Part shown: in pieces, positions 28,177-36,992 of the stretch
Position numbering within the stretch: the first letter of the stretch is position 1
Layout of the letters: every line of letters begins with the position of its first letter
NCBI RefSeq assembly: GCF_026870155.1
Contig: NZ_CP113975.1
Coordinates: 2,728,001 to 2,792,000, forward strand
Source of the DNA: Flavobacterium marginilacus
GTDB lineage: Bacteria > Bacteroidota > Bacteroidia > Flavobacteriales > Flavobacteriaceae
Length of the DNA: 64,000 nucleotides
Direction of reading: 5' to 3'
Notes under the pieces: generated by a model
What the model was told of the DNA's origin: nothing
The model's input: only the letters and a program-made list of their open reading frames with translations
The model's database searches: none
Translations under genes and position numbers: made by a program

Positions 28177-28269
28177 TTTTAAAAATAGTTCCTTTTGAAA
28201 ACGGATAGCCGGCACGAGCGAAGCGGGCTGACGAAGTAAATAGCTCCTAAAAATTAACACTAAACACAT
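28177..28269. other. Short GC-rich segment between uvrA and the LOG gene
   Basis: Positions 28203-28231 form a locally GC-rich island (GCCGGCACGAGCGAAGCGGG and neighbours) in AT-rich DNA. AGCC (28207-28210) and GGCT (28226-28229) can pair weakly. It resembles a short repeat that I recall from other Flavobacterium genomes, but this is not testable here. Confidence 0.35.
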
Positions 28270-28998
28270 ATGAAACTAGAAGATTTCGACAATGACGAAG
28301 ACAAAGTAATTCAAGATAGTCTTAAACAAAAAACATGGAATGAGATTAGATCCAATGATAGTTGGGGAATCTTTAAAATCATGTCCGAATTTGTTAACGG
28401 ATATGATTCTATGGGACGTATTGGTCCCTGTGTTACAATTTTTGGTTCGGCAAGAATAAAACCTGAAGACCATTATTATCAGCTGGCTGAGAAAATTGCT
28501 TTCAAAATTAGTAAAGCAGGCTATGGTGTAATTACCGGAGGCGGTCCAGGAATTATGGAAGCGGGTAACAAAGGTGCTCACTTAGGCGGAGGAACTTCAG
28601 TAGGTTTGAATATCGAATTACCTTTTGAACAGCATTTTAATCCTTATATTGACAGAGATAAAAACCTGAATTTCGATTATTTCTTTGTCAGAAAAGTAAT
28701 GTTTGTAAAATATTCACAAGGTTTTGTAGTAATGCCGGGAGGTTTTGGAACATTGGACGAATTGTTTGAAGCAATTACTTTAATTCAAACCAAAAAAATT
28801 GGCAAATTCCCGATTATATTGGTTGGAAGTTCATTTTGGTCAGGTTTAATCGATTGGATTAAAGAAGTTTTACTTGAAAGAGAACATACAATAAGCCCCG
28901 ATGATTTGAACTTATTTAAGATTGTCGACACTGAAGATGAAGTAGTTGATGTCATCAATAAATTCTACAAAAAATACGATTTAAGTCCTAATTTCTAA
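28270..28998 (+). CDS. LOG-family Rossmann protein (TIGR00730)
   Basis: A 242-residue protein of the LOG (Lonely Guy)/lysine-decarboxylase-like family. It shows GGGPGIMEAGNKGA and the catalytic block VMPGGFGTLDELFEA (PGGxGTxxE). In characterised members this fold hydrolyses N6-modified AMP or related nucleotide 5'-monophosphates. In bacteria the physiological substrate is often unknown. A roughly 45-residue N-terminal extension (EDKVIQDSLKQKTWNEIRSN) is typical of the type found in Flavobacteriia. It lies 94 bp after uvrA on the same strand and ends at a terminator. Confidence 0.9.
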   Translation: MKLEDFDNDEDKVIQDSLKQKTWNEIRSNDSWGIFKIMSEFVNGYDSMGRIGPCVTIFGSARIKPEDHYYQLAEKIAFKISKAGYGVITGGGPGIMEAGNKGAHLGGGTSVGLNIELPFEQHFNPYIDRDKNLNFDYFFVRKVMFVKYSQGFVVMPGGFGTLDELFEAITLIQTKKIGKFPIILVGSSFWSGLIDWIKEVLLEREHTISPDDLNLFKIVDTEDEVVDVINKFYKKYDLSPNF

Positions 28999-29001
28999 TT
29001 C

Positions 29002-29044
29002 AAAAACCCGCCCCATCTTCAAAGAATGCGTCGGGTTTTTCATT
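29002..29044 (+). terminator. Terminator of the LOG gene
   Basis: AAAAACCCG (29002-29010) pairs with CGGGTTTTT (29032-29040) around a 21-nt loop. It directly follows the stop codon of the LOG gene. Confidence 0.7.
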
Positions 29045-29146
29045 TTAACGTCTTTCAGCGCATTTCACCCGCTTAATACTGAACTTTTCCTAAAAATTTG
29101 TAAATTGTATTAGCTTTATGCCTTCGTAAACTTATACAGCTCCAAA

Positions 29147-31972
29147 TTGAAAACTTACTGTAAAATTATCTTATTCCTTATTGTTTTGTTGACAGCTCAA
29201 AAACAATATGCCCAGCATCAATCAAAGATAGCTGCGGTGGCGAATATGGATTATAAAACAGTATCAATTAATCAGGAAATTACTTTTTACAATCAATCTA
29301 ATGATACTTTGTCTTCAATTATACTGAATGACTGGAATAATGCATTTTCGAACAAAAAAAGTCCTTTGGGAAAACGTTTTTCGGATGAGTTTTACAATAA
29401 ATTTCACATGGCTTCTACTGAAGAGCTTGGCGGGACTATCAATTTAATTATTGAAGATACTGATAAAAACTCTTTTACATGGGAAAGAACTGAAAAAAAT
29501 CCTGATTATATTACTATATTTCTGAACAAAAAATTACTTCCAAATCAAAAAATTAAATTACATCTTACGTATGTTTCCAAAATTCCCAGCGATAAATTTA
29601 CTGGTTATGGTTATTTTGAAAAATATGGCATGCATCTCAAAAATTGGTTTCTTACGCCTGCCCGATATGAGAACAAACAGTTTGTAAAATACAGCAACGA
29701 AAATCTTGATGACATTGCTAATGCTGTTTCAGATTTTGATATTGATTTAAAAATCAGCGGAAAAAATGCAGTTACTACTAATTTAGCAGTTGAACAGTCA
29801 GCACAGACTGATAAGGAAACTAACATTCGATTAACAGGCAAAAACATCTGTGATGTTGATCTCATTATAGAAAAGGAGTCCAGTTACACTAATTTTAAAA
29901 TTAACGGTCTGGAAGTTTTTACAAATATTCGATCTGGAAAGTTTAACGACTCATTAAAGAAAAAAATCATTGAAAGAACTGCTGATTTTGCCAAGAATCA
30001 GATTGGAGAATATCCATTTGATAAAATAATTATATCTCAGGCCGATTATGAAAAAAATCCTTTTTACGGCTTAAATCAGCTTCCAAAATTCATGCGCCCT
30101 TTTCACGAAGACTTTTTATTTGAAATTAAGTTTTTAAAAACCTTCATGAATAACTATCTAAAAACCAGCATGCGGTTAGATTCGAGAAAATACAACTGGA
30201 TTTATGACGGAATCCAAATCTTTACGATGATGAATTATATCGATGAATATCATCCTAAAAGCAAAATGATGGGATCTGCCTCAAAATATTTTTTACTCAG
30301 AGGTTTTAAGATGGCACAAACTGATTTTAATGAGCAGTACAGCTATTATTACATGCTGATGGCCAGAAAAAACCTTGACCAGCCTCTTAATGCTTCAAAA
30401 AATACATTGATAAAATACAATGTTCAAATTGCAAATAAATACAAAGCCGGATTGAGCATGCAGTATCTTGACGATTATCTTGGCAGCAAAATAGTTTTAT
30501 CAGGAATTAAAGATTTTTACAGTCTCAATAAAGAAAAACAAACAGACAGAAATGATTTTGAGGAGCTTTTGAAATCAAAAACTCCAAAAGATATCGATTG
30601 GTTTTTTAATCATATAATTGACAGCAGGGAAATCATTGATTATAAATTTGATGCCGTTTCTAAAACTAAAGACAGTGTAACGTTTACTGTAAAGAACAAA
30701 GGATTTCCATTGGTTCCAATGCCAATATTTGGAATTAGAGATAAACAGGTTATTTTTAAAAAATGGCTTGAAATTAGTGAAATTGATAAGCAGATAACTT
30801 TAGAAAGAAAAAGTATCGACAAATTAGCTCTAAATTATAAAAATGAAGTTCCCGAATTCAATTTGAGAAACAATTGGAAATCGCTGAATGCTCTTTCGCT
30901 GAACCGTCCTTTAAAAATGACTTTTTTTCAAGATTTAGAAGACCCGCATTACTCCCAATTATTTTATGTGCCTACGCTGTTTTATAATAAATATGATGGT
31001 TTTGCCCCAGGAGTAAGTTTTTATAATTACAGCTTTTTTGATAAACCGTTTATGTTTATTTTAAATCCGATGTATTCCATTAATACCAAATCAATTGTTG
31101 GCAGCTACACCTTTGCATACAATCAATATTTAAGGGATAGAAATCTCTACAACATTCGATACTCTTTAAACGGTTCTTATTTCCATTATGCATCAGATGC
31201 GGCTTATTTGAAATTATATCCAAGCTTATCCTTTTTTTTAAGACAGCCAAACTATCGTGATAATAGGAAACAGGCTTTAATGATGAAATATAATATCATT
31301 TATAAGGAGCCATCAGCAATTGTAACCGACAGTACTGATAACTATTCTATCTTTAACATTAAATACTTTAATATAAAAACCGAGGTTACAAGTCATGTAA
31401 GATTCTTTACAGATGTTCAATTTTCGAGTTATTTTGGTAAAGTATCGGCTGAGATGGAATATCGTAAATTGTTTAATGACAACCGATATTTTAATGCCAG
31501 AGTTTTTGCAGGAACCTTTTTATATAATAGCAACAATACTCAAAACTATAATTTTGGTGTATCACGAGTAAACGATTATATGTTTGATTATGCCGTCTAT
31601 GCAAGGTCTGATATAACTGGAATCTTAAGTCAGCAGTATATCCATGCTCAGGGAGGTTTTAAATCATTTTTAAATCCGTCTGAAGCTGATCAATGGCTGA
31701 CAACGGCGAATCTGAGTTATTCTATACTATGGAACTGGGTTGATGCATATGCAGATTTTGGTTTTATAAAAAATAAAGGGGCTTCAAATACGTTTCTTTA
31801 TGACAGCGGTATTCGGTTAAATTTAGTTCAGGATTACTTCGAATTGTATTTTCCTGTATATTCTTCAAACGGATTTGAACTGTCAGAAAAAAATTATGGA
31901 GAGAAAATACGTTTTATCTTCATTTTTAACCCAAAATCATTAATTAATCTTTTTACCCGAAAATGGTTTTAA
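29147..31972 (+). CDS. M1-peptidase-like pseudoenzyme with C-terminal beta-barrel
   Basis: A 941-residue secreted protein. It starts at a TTG codon (29147), because no ATG is available before the signal peptide (KTYCKIILFLIVLLTA, cleaved near QYAQ) and a TAA blocks the frame upstream. Residues about 30-500 have the layout of the M1 (gluzincin) aminopeptidase family, including ADYEKNPFYGLNQLPKFMRPF and WIYDGIQIFTMMNYIDEY. The HEXXH zinc site is absent: its place is taken by FHEDFLFEIKFLK. Residues about 580-941 are beta-strand-rich with many aromatic residues and a final ...TRKWF, typical of an outer-membrane barrel. It would be a catalytically dead, membrane-anchored protein; function unknown. 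Confidence 0.75.
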   Translation: MKTYCKIILFLIVLLTAQKQYAQHQSKIAAVANMDYKTVSINQEITFYNQSNDTLSSIILNDWNNAFSNKKSPLGKRFSDEFYNKFHMASTEELGGTINLIIEDTDKNSFTWERTEKNPDYITIFLNKKLLPNQKIKLHLTYVSKIPSDKFTGYGYFEKYGMHLKNWFLTPARYENKQFVKYSNENLDDIANAVSDFDIDLKISGKNAVTTNLAVEQSAQTDKETNIRLTGKNICDVDLIIEKESSYTNFKINGLEVFTNIRSGKFNDSLKKKIIERTADFAKNQIGEYPFDKIIISQADYEKNPFYGLNQLPKFMRPFHEDFLFEIKFLKTFMNNYLKTSMRLDSRKYNWIYDGIQIFTMMNYIDEYHPKSKMMGSASKYFLLRGFKMAQTDFNEQYSYYYMLMARKNLDQPLNASKNTLIKYNVQIANKYKAGLSMQYLDDYLGSKIVLSGIKDFYSLNKEKQTDRNDFEELLKSKTPKDIDWFFNHIIDSREIIDYKFDAVSKTKDSVTFTVKNKGFPLVPMPIFGIRDKQVIFKKWLEISEIDKQITLERKSIDKLALNYKNEVPEFNLRNNWKSLNALSLNRPLKMTFFQDLEDPHYSQLFYVPTLFYNKYDGFAPGVSFYNYSFFDKPFMFILNPMYSINTKSIVGSYTFAYNQYLRDRNLYNIRYSLNGSYFHYASDAAYLKLYPSLSFFLRQPNYRDNRKQALMMKYNIIYKEPSAIVTDSTDNYSIFNIKYFNIKTEVTSHVRFFTDVQFSSYFGKVSAEMEYRKLFNDNRYFNARVFAGTFLYNSNNTQNYNFGVSRVNDYMFDYAVYARSDITGILSQQYIHAQGGFKSFLNPSEADQWLTTANLSYSILWNWVDAYADFGFIKNKGASNTFLYDSGIRLNLVQDYFELYFPVYSSNGFELSEKNYGEKIRFIFIFNPKSLINLFTRKWF

Positions 31973-32105
31973 TTCAAAATAAAAACTTTAAAATATTGAA
32001 TTATTGTTTGAAAAATTTAGGTAAAATTATTTTTTTAATAAAAATACATTCGTTTTACTAAAAATTATTTGCCAAAAAAATATAAAAATACAGAATTGCA
32101 CAATG

Positions 32106-32132
32106 CTATCTAGATAGTTTTAATTAAATTTG
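32106..32132 (+). promoter_or_regulatory. Promoter with operator-like palindrome of the E1 gene
   Basis: A perfect 12-bp palindrome, CTATCTAGATAG (32106-32117), sits 7 bases before the -7 element TAAATTTG (32125-32132), which is an exact TAnnTTTG match. The -7 ends 26 bases before the ATG at 32159. The palindrome is where a repressor or activator would act. Confidence 0.5.
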
Positions 32133-32158
32133 CCGCATTAAAGTTATACTTCTTAATT

Positions 32159-34567
32159 ATGATTACAGAAAAAGTCGATATTGGTTTAACATTTGAAGAT
32201 TTCAAAACTGAAGTATTAAATGATTATAAAGTCGCCATTATAAGCCGGGAATGCAGTTTATTAGGGCGTAAAGAAGTATTAACTGGAAAAGCCAAGTTTG
32301 GTATTTTTGGAGATGGCAAAGAAGTACCGCAGCTAGCCATGGCAAAATGCTTTAAAAATGGTGATTTCCGTTCTGGTTATTATCGTGATCAGACTTTTAT
32401 GATGGCAATTGGTGAATTAACTATTGAACAGTTTTTTGCCGGTTTATATGGACATACAGATATTGATTTGGAACCAATGTCTGCAGGAAGGCAAATGGGA
32501 GGACATTTTGTAACTCACAGCTTAAATGAAGACGGATCCTGGAAAAACCTAACGCAGCAAAAAAATTCCAGCGCAGATATTTCTCCGACTGCTGGACAAA
32601 TGCCAAGACTGCTTGGACTAGCACAAGCTTCAAAAATTTATAGAAATGTGCCTAATATTCCAAATGCTGACCAATTCTCTATAGAAGGAAACGAAATCGC
32701 TTGGGGAACTATAGGAAACGCCAGTACATCTGAAGGTCTTTTTTTTGAAACCATAAACGCTGCCGGCGTACTTCAGGTGCCAATGGTAATGAGTATCTGG
32801 GATGATGAATACGGTATTTCGGTACATGCAAAACATCAGACTACTAAAGAAAATATATCTGAAATATTAAAAGGGTACCAAAAAGAAGAAGGCACCAATG
32901 GTTTTGAAATATTAACCGTTAAAGGCTGGGATTATGTAGACCTGATTGCAACTTATGAAAAAGCTGCCGAAATAGCACGTGAAAGCCATGTTCCGGTTTT
33001 AATCCACGTAAATCAATTAACACAGCCTCAAGGACATTCAAGTTCTGGCTCGCACGAAAGATATAAAAGTGCCTCCCGATTAGCATGGGAAAAAGAATTT
33101 GACTGTATCCGTCAAATGAAATTATGGATGATTGCCATCAATATTGCTTCTCCTGAAGAGCTGGATGCCATTGATCTGGATGCAAAAAAAGAAGTTTTTG
33201 AAGGTAAAAAAACAGCTTGGAATGCTTTTATAAATCCTATTATTGAAGAGAAAAATGAATTAATTGCCATTTTAGAAAGAGCTTCAGAAGTTTGCGCAAA
33301 AAAGGATGAAATTCTAAAAAACATATCAAATTTAAAAAATATTAAATCCCCTTTAAAAAAGGAAATAATGATAATTGCCCGAAAATCACTTCGTTTAATC
33401 ATAAATGAAAGTGACAAAGCAGAATTATCAAATTGGATTACTAATTATATCAATACAACACAGCCAAAGTTTAGCAGTCATTTACTTTCGGAATCAGACA
33501 AAAATGTGTTTTCGGTAAAAAAAGTTTTACCTGAATATCCAAGTAATGCTGCTGCAGATACTGACGGAAGAATGATTTTGAGAGATAATTTTGACGCTCT
33601 CTTTTCAAAATATCCTGAAGCATTGATTTTTGGTGAAGATGCCGGCAATATTGGCGATGTAAACCAAGGACTTGAAGGCATGCAGGAAAAATACGGAGAA
33701 TTACGTGTTGCCGACACTGGAATCCGTGAAGCTACAATTGTAGGACAAGGAATTGGAATGGCATTGAGAGGTTTACGCCCTATTGCCGAAATTCAATATT
33801 TGGATTACCTGCTGTATGCTATTCAGATTATGAGCGATGATTTAGCAACATTGCAATACAGAACGGTAGGCAGACAAAAAGCTCCTTTGATTATCCGTAC
33901 CCGCGGTCATCGTTTAGAAGGTATCTGGCATTCTGGTTCTCCAATGGGAATGATAATAAACGCCGTCAGAGGAATTCATGTATTGGTTCCAAGAAACATG
34001 ACGCAGGCTGCCGGTTTTTATAATTCATTATTAGAAAGCGATGAACCTGCATTAGTAATCGAATGCTTGAATGGTTATCGTTTAAAAGAAAAAGCTCCTT
34101 TAAATTACGGTGAATTCAAAACTCCAATAGGTGTTGTTGAAACTTTAAGAACTGGAACTGATATAACGCTTGTTTCTTATGGTTCAACTCTGCGATTAGT
34201 TGAGCAGGCTACCAAAGAATTGTTCGAAGCAGGAATTGACTGTGAGATTATCGACCTGCAGTCACTACTTCCATTTGATATTAATCATGACATTGTAAAA
34301 AGTATTGAAAAAACAAATCGCTTATTAATAATTGATGAAGATGTGCCAGGAGGAGCCGCTGCATTTATTCTACAGCAGATAATTGAAGATCAAAATGCTT
34401 ATATTCATCTTGACAGTAAACCGCAGACTTTGACTGCCAAAGCTCACAGACCAGCCTACGGAACAGATGGTGATTATTTTTCAAAACCTTCTGCTGAAGA
34501 TATTTATGAAAAGGTATATGAAATGATGAACGAAGCTAATCCTTCAAAATTTCCTTCTTTATATTAA
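32159..34567 (+). CDS. 2-oxoacid dehydrogenase E1, fused alpha and beta subunits
   Basis: This 802-residue protein fuses both E1 subunits of a thiamine-diphosphate-dependent 2-oxoacid dehydrogenase. The alpha half (about 1-400) includes SAGRQMGGH, GNASTSEGLFFETINAAG and IWDDEYGIS. The beta half (about 460-802) includes FGEDAGNIGDVNQGLEGM, ADTGIREATIVGQGIGMALRG and RTRGHRLEGIWHSGSPMGM. It decarboxylates a 2-oxo acid and passes the acyl group to a lipoyl E2 encoded elsewhere. The size and fusion fit the branched-chain or pyruvate type, and the branched-chain type is common in Flavobacteriia. No E2 or E3 gene is in this window. Confidence 0.9.
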   Translation: MITEKVDIGLTFEDFKTEVLNDYKVAIISRECSLLGRKEVLTGKAKFGIFGDGKEVPQLAMAKCFKNGDFRSGYYRDQTFMMAIGELTIEQFFAGLYGHTDIDLEPMSAGRQMGGHFVTHSLNEDGSWKNLTQQKNSSADISPTAGQMPRLLGLAQASKIYRNVPNIPNADQFSIEGNEIAWGTIGNASTSEGLFFETINAAGVLQVPMVMSIWDDEYGISVHAKHQTTKENISEILKGYQKEEGTNGFEILTVKGWDYVDLIATYEKAAEIARESHVPVLIHVNQLTQPQGHSSSGSHERYKSASRLAWEKEFDCIRQMKLWMIAINIASPEELDAIDLDAKKEVFEGKKTAWNAFINPIIEEKNELIAILERASEVCAKKDEILKNISNLKNIKSPLKKEIMIIARKSLRLIINESDKAELSNWITNYINTTQPKFSSHLLSESDKNVFSVKKVLPEYPSNAAADTDGRMILRDNFDALFSKYPEALIFGEDAGNIGDVNQGLEGMQEKYGELRVADTGIREATIVGQGIGMALRGLRPIAEIQYLDYLLYAIQIMSDDLATLQYRTVGRQKAPLIIRTRGHRLEGIWHSGSPMGMIINAVRGIHVLVPRNMTQAAGFYNSLLESDEPALVIECLNGYRLKEKAPLNYGEFKTPIGVVETLRTGTDITLVSYGSTLRLVEQATKELFEAGIDCEIIDLQSLLPFDINHDIVKSIEKTNRLLIIDEDVPGGAAAFILQQIIEDQNAYIHLDSKPQTLTAKAHRPAYGTDGDYFSKPSAEDIYEKVYEMMNEANPSKFPSLY

Positions 34568-34585
34568 AATCAAAAATTATATTTT

Positions 34586-34615
34586 AATCCCAATCTAACA
34601 GGTTGGGATTTTTTT
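34586..34615 (+). terminator. Terminator of the E1 gene
   Basis: AATCCCAA (34586-34593) pairs with TTGGGATT (34603-34610), followed by TTTTT. It ends the E1 transcript. Confidence 0.75.
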
Positions 34616-34638
34616 ATTCCAACTTATTACATTTTGCA

Positions 34639-35316
34639 ATGAAATCCTTAGAAACATTATTTTTAGATTTAAAAGACATTAAAGTAATTGACAGCTCAAT
34701 CCCCTACTCTCAGTATACGCCTTTAGATCTGTCTCCATCCAATACTGATCTTGATCAATTGAATGTATCAAATGCGTTTGAGCTTCAAGAATATATTAAC
34801 CAAATTTTAATCAGTAATAATGCCAAAGCTGCTTATGGAGGTTATAACGAAGTTCGCAATTTGTACAAAAGAAGTACTGTTTTTAATGATTTAACAACTG
34901 AAGAACGTAATATTCACATTGGTATGGATTTGTGGATTGAAGACGGAACTTCTGTATTGGCTGCATTGGATGGAAAAGTACATAGTTTTCAAAACAACAA
35001 TAATCTTGGCGATTATGGGCCAACAATTATACTGGAACATCAATTAGAGGATTATGTTTTTTATACTTTATACGGTCATTTGACATTAGAAAGTATTAAA
35101 TCAATTAAAAAAGGTGATTTTTTTGCAAAAGGACAGCAGTTAGCTATGCTAGGAAACTCAGAAGTAAATGGAAATTATGCTCCTCATCTTCATTTTCAGA
35201 TTATAAAAGATATTGACGGCAAGTCTGGAGATTATCCAGGTGTCTGCAGCAAAAGCAAATTGTCTTATTATCTGGAAAATTGTCCAGATCCAAACCTGCT
35301 GTTGAATATTATATAA
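34639..35316 (+). CDS. M23-family metallopeptidase-like protein
   Basis: I take the ATG at 34639 (225 residues, MKSLETLFLD), because an upstream start at 34603 would fall inside the E1 terminator. It has a LytM/M23 fold: HIGMDLW supplies a zinc-ligand His and Asp, GKVHS and YGHLT follow, and APHLHFQI carries the HxH motif. No signal peptide is evident, so it may be cytoplasmic or exported by another route. The family cuts peptidoglycan cross-bridges or serves as a non-catalytic scaffold. The zinc residues look intact. Confidence 0.8.
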   Translation: MKSLETLFLDLKDIKVIDSSIPYSQYTPLDLSPSNTDLDQLNVSNAFELQEYINQILISNNAKAAYGGYNEVRNLYKRSTVFNDLTTEERNIHIGMDLWIEDGTSVLAALDGKVHSFQNNNNLGDYGPTIILEHQLEDYVFYTLYGHLTLESIKSIKKGDFFAKGQQLAMLGNSEVNGNYAPHLHFQIIKDIDGKSGDYPGVCSKSKLSYYLENCPDPNLLLNII

Positions 35317-35375
35317 ATAATACACCAAATTAAAAGAAATCATTCTAATCAATAGAACTTAGCATTTACATATGT
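35317..35375. other. Short spacer before the OmpA remnant
   Basis: About 60 AT-rich bases follow the M23-like gene. I see no promoter or gene here. Confidence 0.3.
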
Positions 35376-35599
35376 AACCATAATGCAGCAATTCTGCAAA
35401 TTGGCGGAAACACTGACAAGCAGGCGGTGATGTCTGTTGTAATATAAATCTATAACAAAAGCGGACAGAATTTGTAAAAAACCATTTAATAACCCAAGGA
35501 ATACCTGATATCAGGCTGACTGCTTTAGGGTTTGGCGACAGTAAATTACCAGTAATAAAACAGCTTCGGGCAGAGCTAAAAACCGAAGAATTGAATTGA
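35376..35599 (+). pseudogene. Decayed OmpA-like C-terminal domain fragment
   Basis: Translation shows NHNAAILQIGGNTDKQ in one frame (35376-35423) and KRTEFVKNHLITQGIPDIRL...GFGDSKLP in another (from 35459 to the TGA at 35597-35599). Together they match the central and C-terminal parts of the OmpA peptidoglycan-binding domain (GHTD, then LSxxRAxxVxxxL and the GxG motif). A frameshift and stop codons separate the two pieces, and no N-terminal part or start is visible. A terminator-like hairpin follows at 35654-35689. This is a broken gene remnant. Confidence 0.7.
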
Positions 35600-35653
35600 T
35601 TACATCATAATACTTAAAGAAGGAAAGGTACTGAATTTAAATTCTTTCAAATG

Positions 35654-35689
35654 AAAGGAGGCTGTTCTACTATACAGTCTCTTTTTTTT
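35654..35689 (+). terminator. Terminator-like hairpin after the OmpA remnant
   Basis: AAAGGAGGCTGT (35654-35665) pairs with ACAGTCTCTTTT (35674-35685) with two G-U wobbles and an 8-nt loop, then a T-run. It likely belonged to the lost OmpA-like gene. Confidence 0.6.
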
Positions 35690-35729
35690 GTAAAAAAATC
35701 ACTATTTTTACTCTCTAACTTTATTAAAA

Positions 35730-36203
35730 ATGAATAGCAACGAACAATTAATTCATAAATTTTATTCTGCTTTCGCTAATGCTGATGCTCAGACAATGCG
35801 TGAATGCTACCACCCTGACATTCAGTTTCAAGATCCAGCTTTTGGCATATTGAGAAGAAATGATGCGTGCCAAATGTGGAAAATGCTTTTGGAAAAAAGC
35901 AAAGGAAACATAAAAATAGAATTTTCTGATATTACTGCTGATGAATTTGCTGGAACAGCAAAATGGATTGCTACTTATAATTTCAGTAAAACAAATCGAA
36001 AAATAGTCAATCTAGTTCATGCACAATTTCAGTTTCATGATGGTTTAATTATTAAACATACTGATTATTTTGACATTTGGAAATGGTCTAAACAAGCTTT
36101 TGGTTTCAAAGGTTTTTTATTGGGATGGACTGGTTTCATGCAAAAACAGATTCAAAATCAGGCTGTTTCTTCATTAAAAAACTATATCAAAAAACAATCC
36201 TAA
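35730..36203 (+). CDS. NTF2-like/SnoaL-like protein
   Basis: A 157-residue protein with the alpha+beta cone fold of the nuclear-transport-factor-2 superfamily. LIHKFYSAFANADAQTMRECYHPDIQFQDPAFG is the typical N-terminal helix plus first strands, and AQFQFHDGLIIKHTDYFDIWKW the central strand signature. Proteins of this type bind or isomerise small hydrophobic ligands, but the function of this one is unknown. Its stop overlaps the next start (TAATG), so the two genes are probably translationally coupled. Confidence 0.75.
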   Translation: MNSNEQLIHKFYSAFANADAQTMRECYHPDIQFQDPAFGILRRNDACQMWKMLLEKSKGNIKIEFSDITADEFAGTAKWIATYNFSKTNRKIVNLVHAQFQFHDGLIIKHTDYFDIWKWSKQAFGFKGFLLGWTGFMQKQIQNQAVSSLKNYIKKQS

Positions 36204-36649
36204 TGACTATAGAAATTTTACGAACATTATTTAATCGGGATCTCAATAGGCTTAAATTAGAAATTGATTCCTACTCCGATGAGGGTAAAATATGGCACAT
36301 TGAAAAATTAATATCAAATTCCGGAGGCAACCTTTGTTTGCATTTAATAGGTAATCTGAATACTTATATAGGCGCCCAAATTGGGAATACAAATTACATT
36401 AGAAACAGAGACTTAGAATTTTCTAATAAATTTGTTCCGAAAAGCACGCTCATTGCTCAAATCGACGCTGCAATTGTAATGATTAATAATACACTCGATC
36501 AGCTTTTAGATGAAGATTTAAAACATGAACATCCCTATCTGGTTTTCGAAAATAAAACTTCTGCTGAGTATTTATTAATTCACCTCACAACACATTTAGC
36601 TTATCATTTGGGTCAGATTAATTATCACAGACGGTTATTGGATAATTAA
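36203..36649 (+). CDS. DinB-like (DUF1572-type) protein
   Basis: I take the ATG at 36203 (148 residues, MTIEILRTLF), which overlaps the TAA of the previous gene; a longer frame from 36125 reads inside that gene. It is a four-helix bundle of the DinB/YfiT type. Helix N-terminus LIGNLNTYIGAQIGN and the C-terminal HLTTHLAYHLGQINYHRR carry the His ligands of the family's usual divalent metal site. DinB-like proteins are thiol-dependent enzymes or stress proteins. A specific role cannot be assigned. Confidence 0.75.
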   Translation: MTIEILRTLFNRDLNRLKLEIDSYSDEGKIWHIEKLISNSGGNLCLHLIGNLNTYIGAQIGNTNYIRNRDLEFSNKFVPKSTLIAQIDAAIVMINNTLDQLLDEDLKHEHPYLVFENKTSAEYLLIHLTTHLAYHLGQINYHRRLLDN

Positions 36650-36992
36650 AGAACAAAAAAAATCAAGGGAAAGCATTTTGTAAAAATCATTATACATTAT
36701 ATTATTAGTTATTCTTTACATACATAAGAATAAATTTATTCAGGTATCTAAAATTTAACAATCTTTAACTGATTAAAAAATAATCAGATAAGTTTTCTCT
36801 ATAACGTAATAGCTATAAAGAATAGTCATCAAAATAAAGAAATTTATAAACAAATAACTAGTTAGCAGTAAATACTTTAATTATTATCTAAAAATAAACA
36901 TCAGCTTCCAAATAGCCTGAAATTTGCTTAAATTTACTAGTATAAAAACAGTTTTATAAATCAACACACGTTAACTAAATAATTTCTATAAA
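36650..36992. promoter_or_regulatory. Upstream region of the pfl genes
   Basis: About 340 AT-rich bases hold no gene. A 10-bp palindrome TAACTAGTTA is at 36855-36864. A near-consensus -7 element, TAAATTTA (36929-36936, last base differs from TAnnTTTG), lies 57 bases before the ATG of pflB. No classical FNR box (TTGATnnnnATCAA) is visible, so oxygen control of pflB cannot be shown from this sequence. Confidence 0.35.

Noticed and set aside
36650..36992. FNR-type control site for pflB
   Set aside because: No TTGAT-N4-ATCAA-type box is present; only a short unrelated palindrome is seen.
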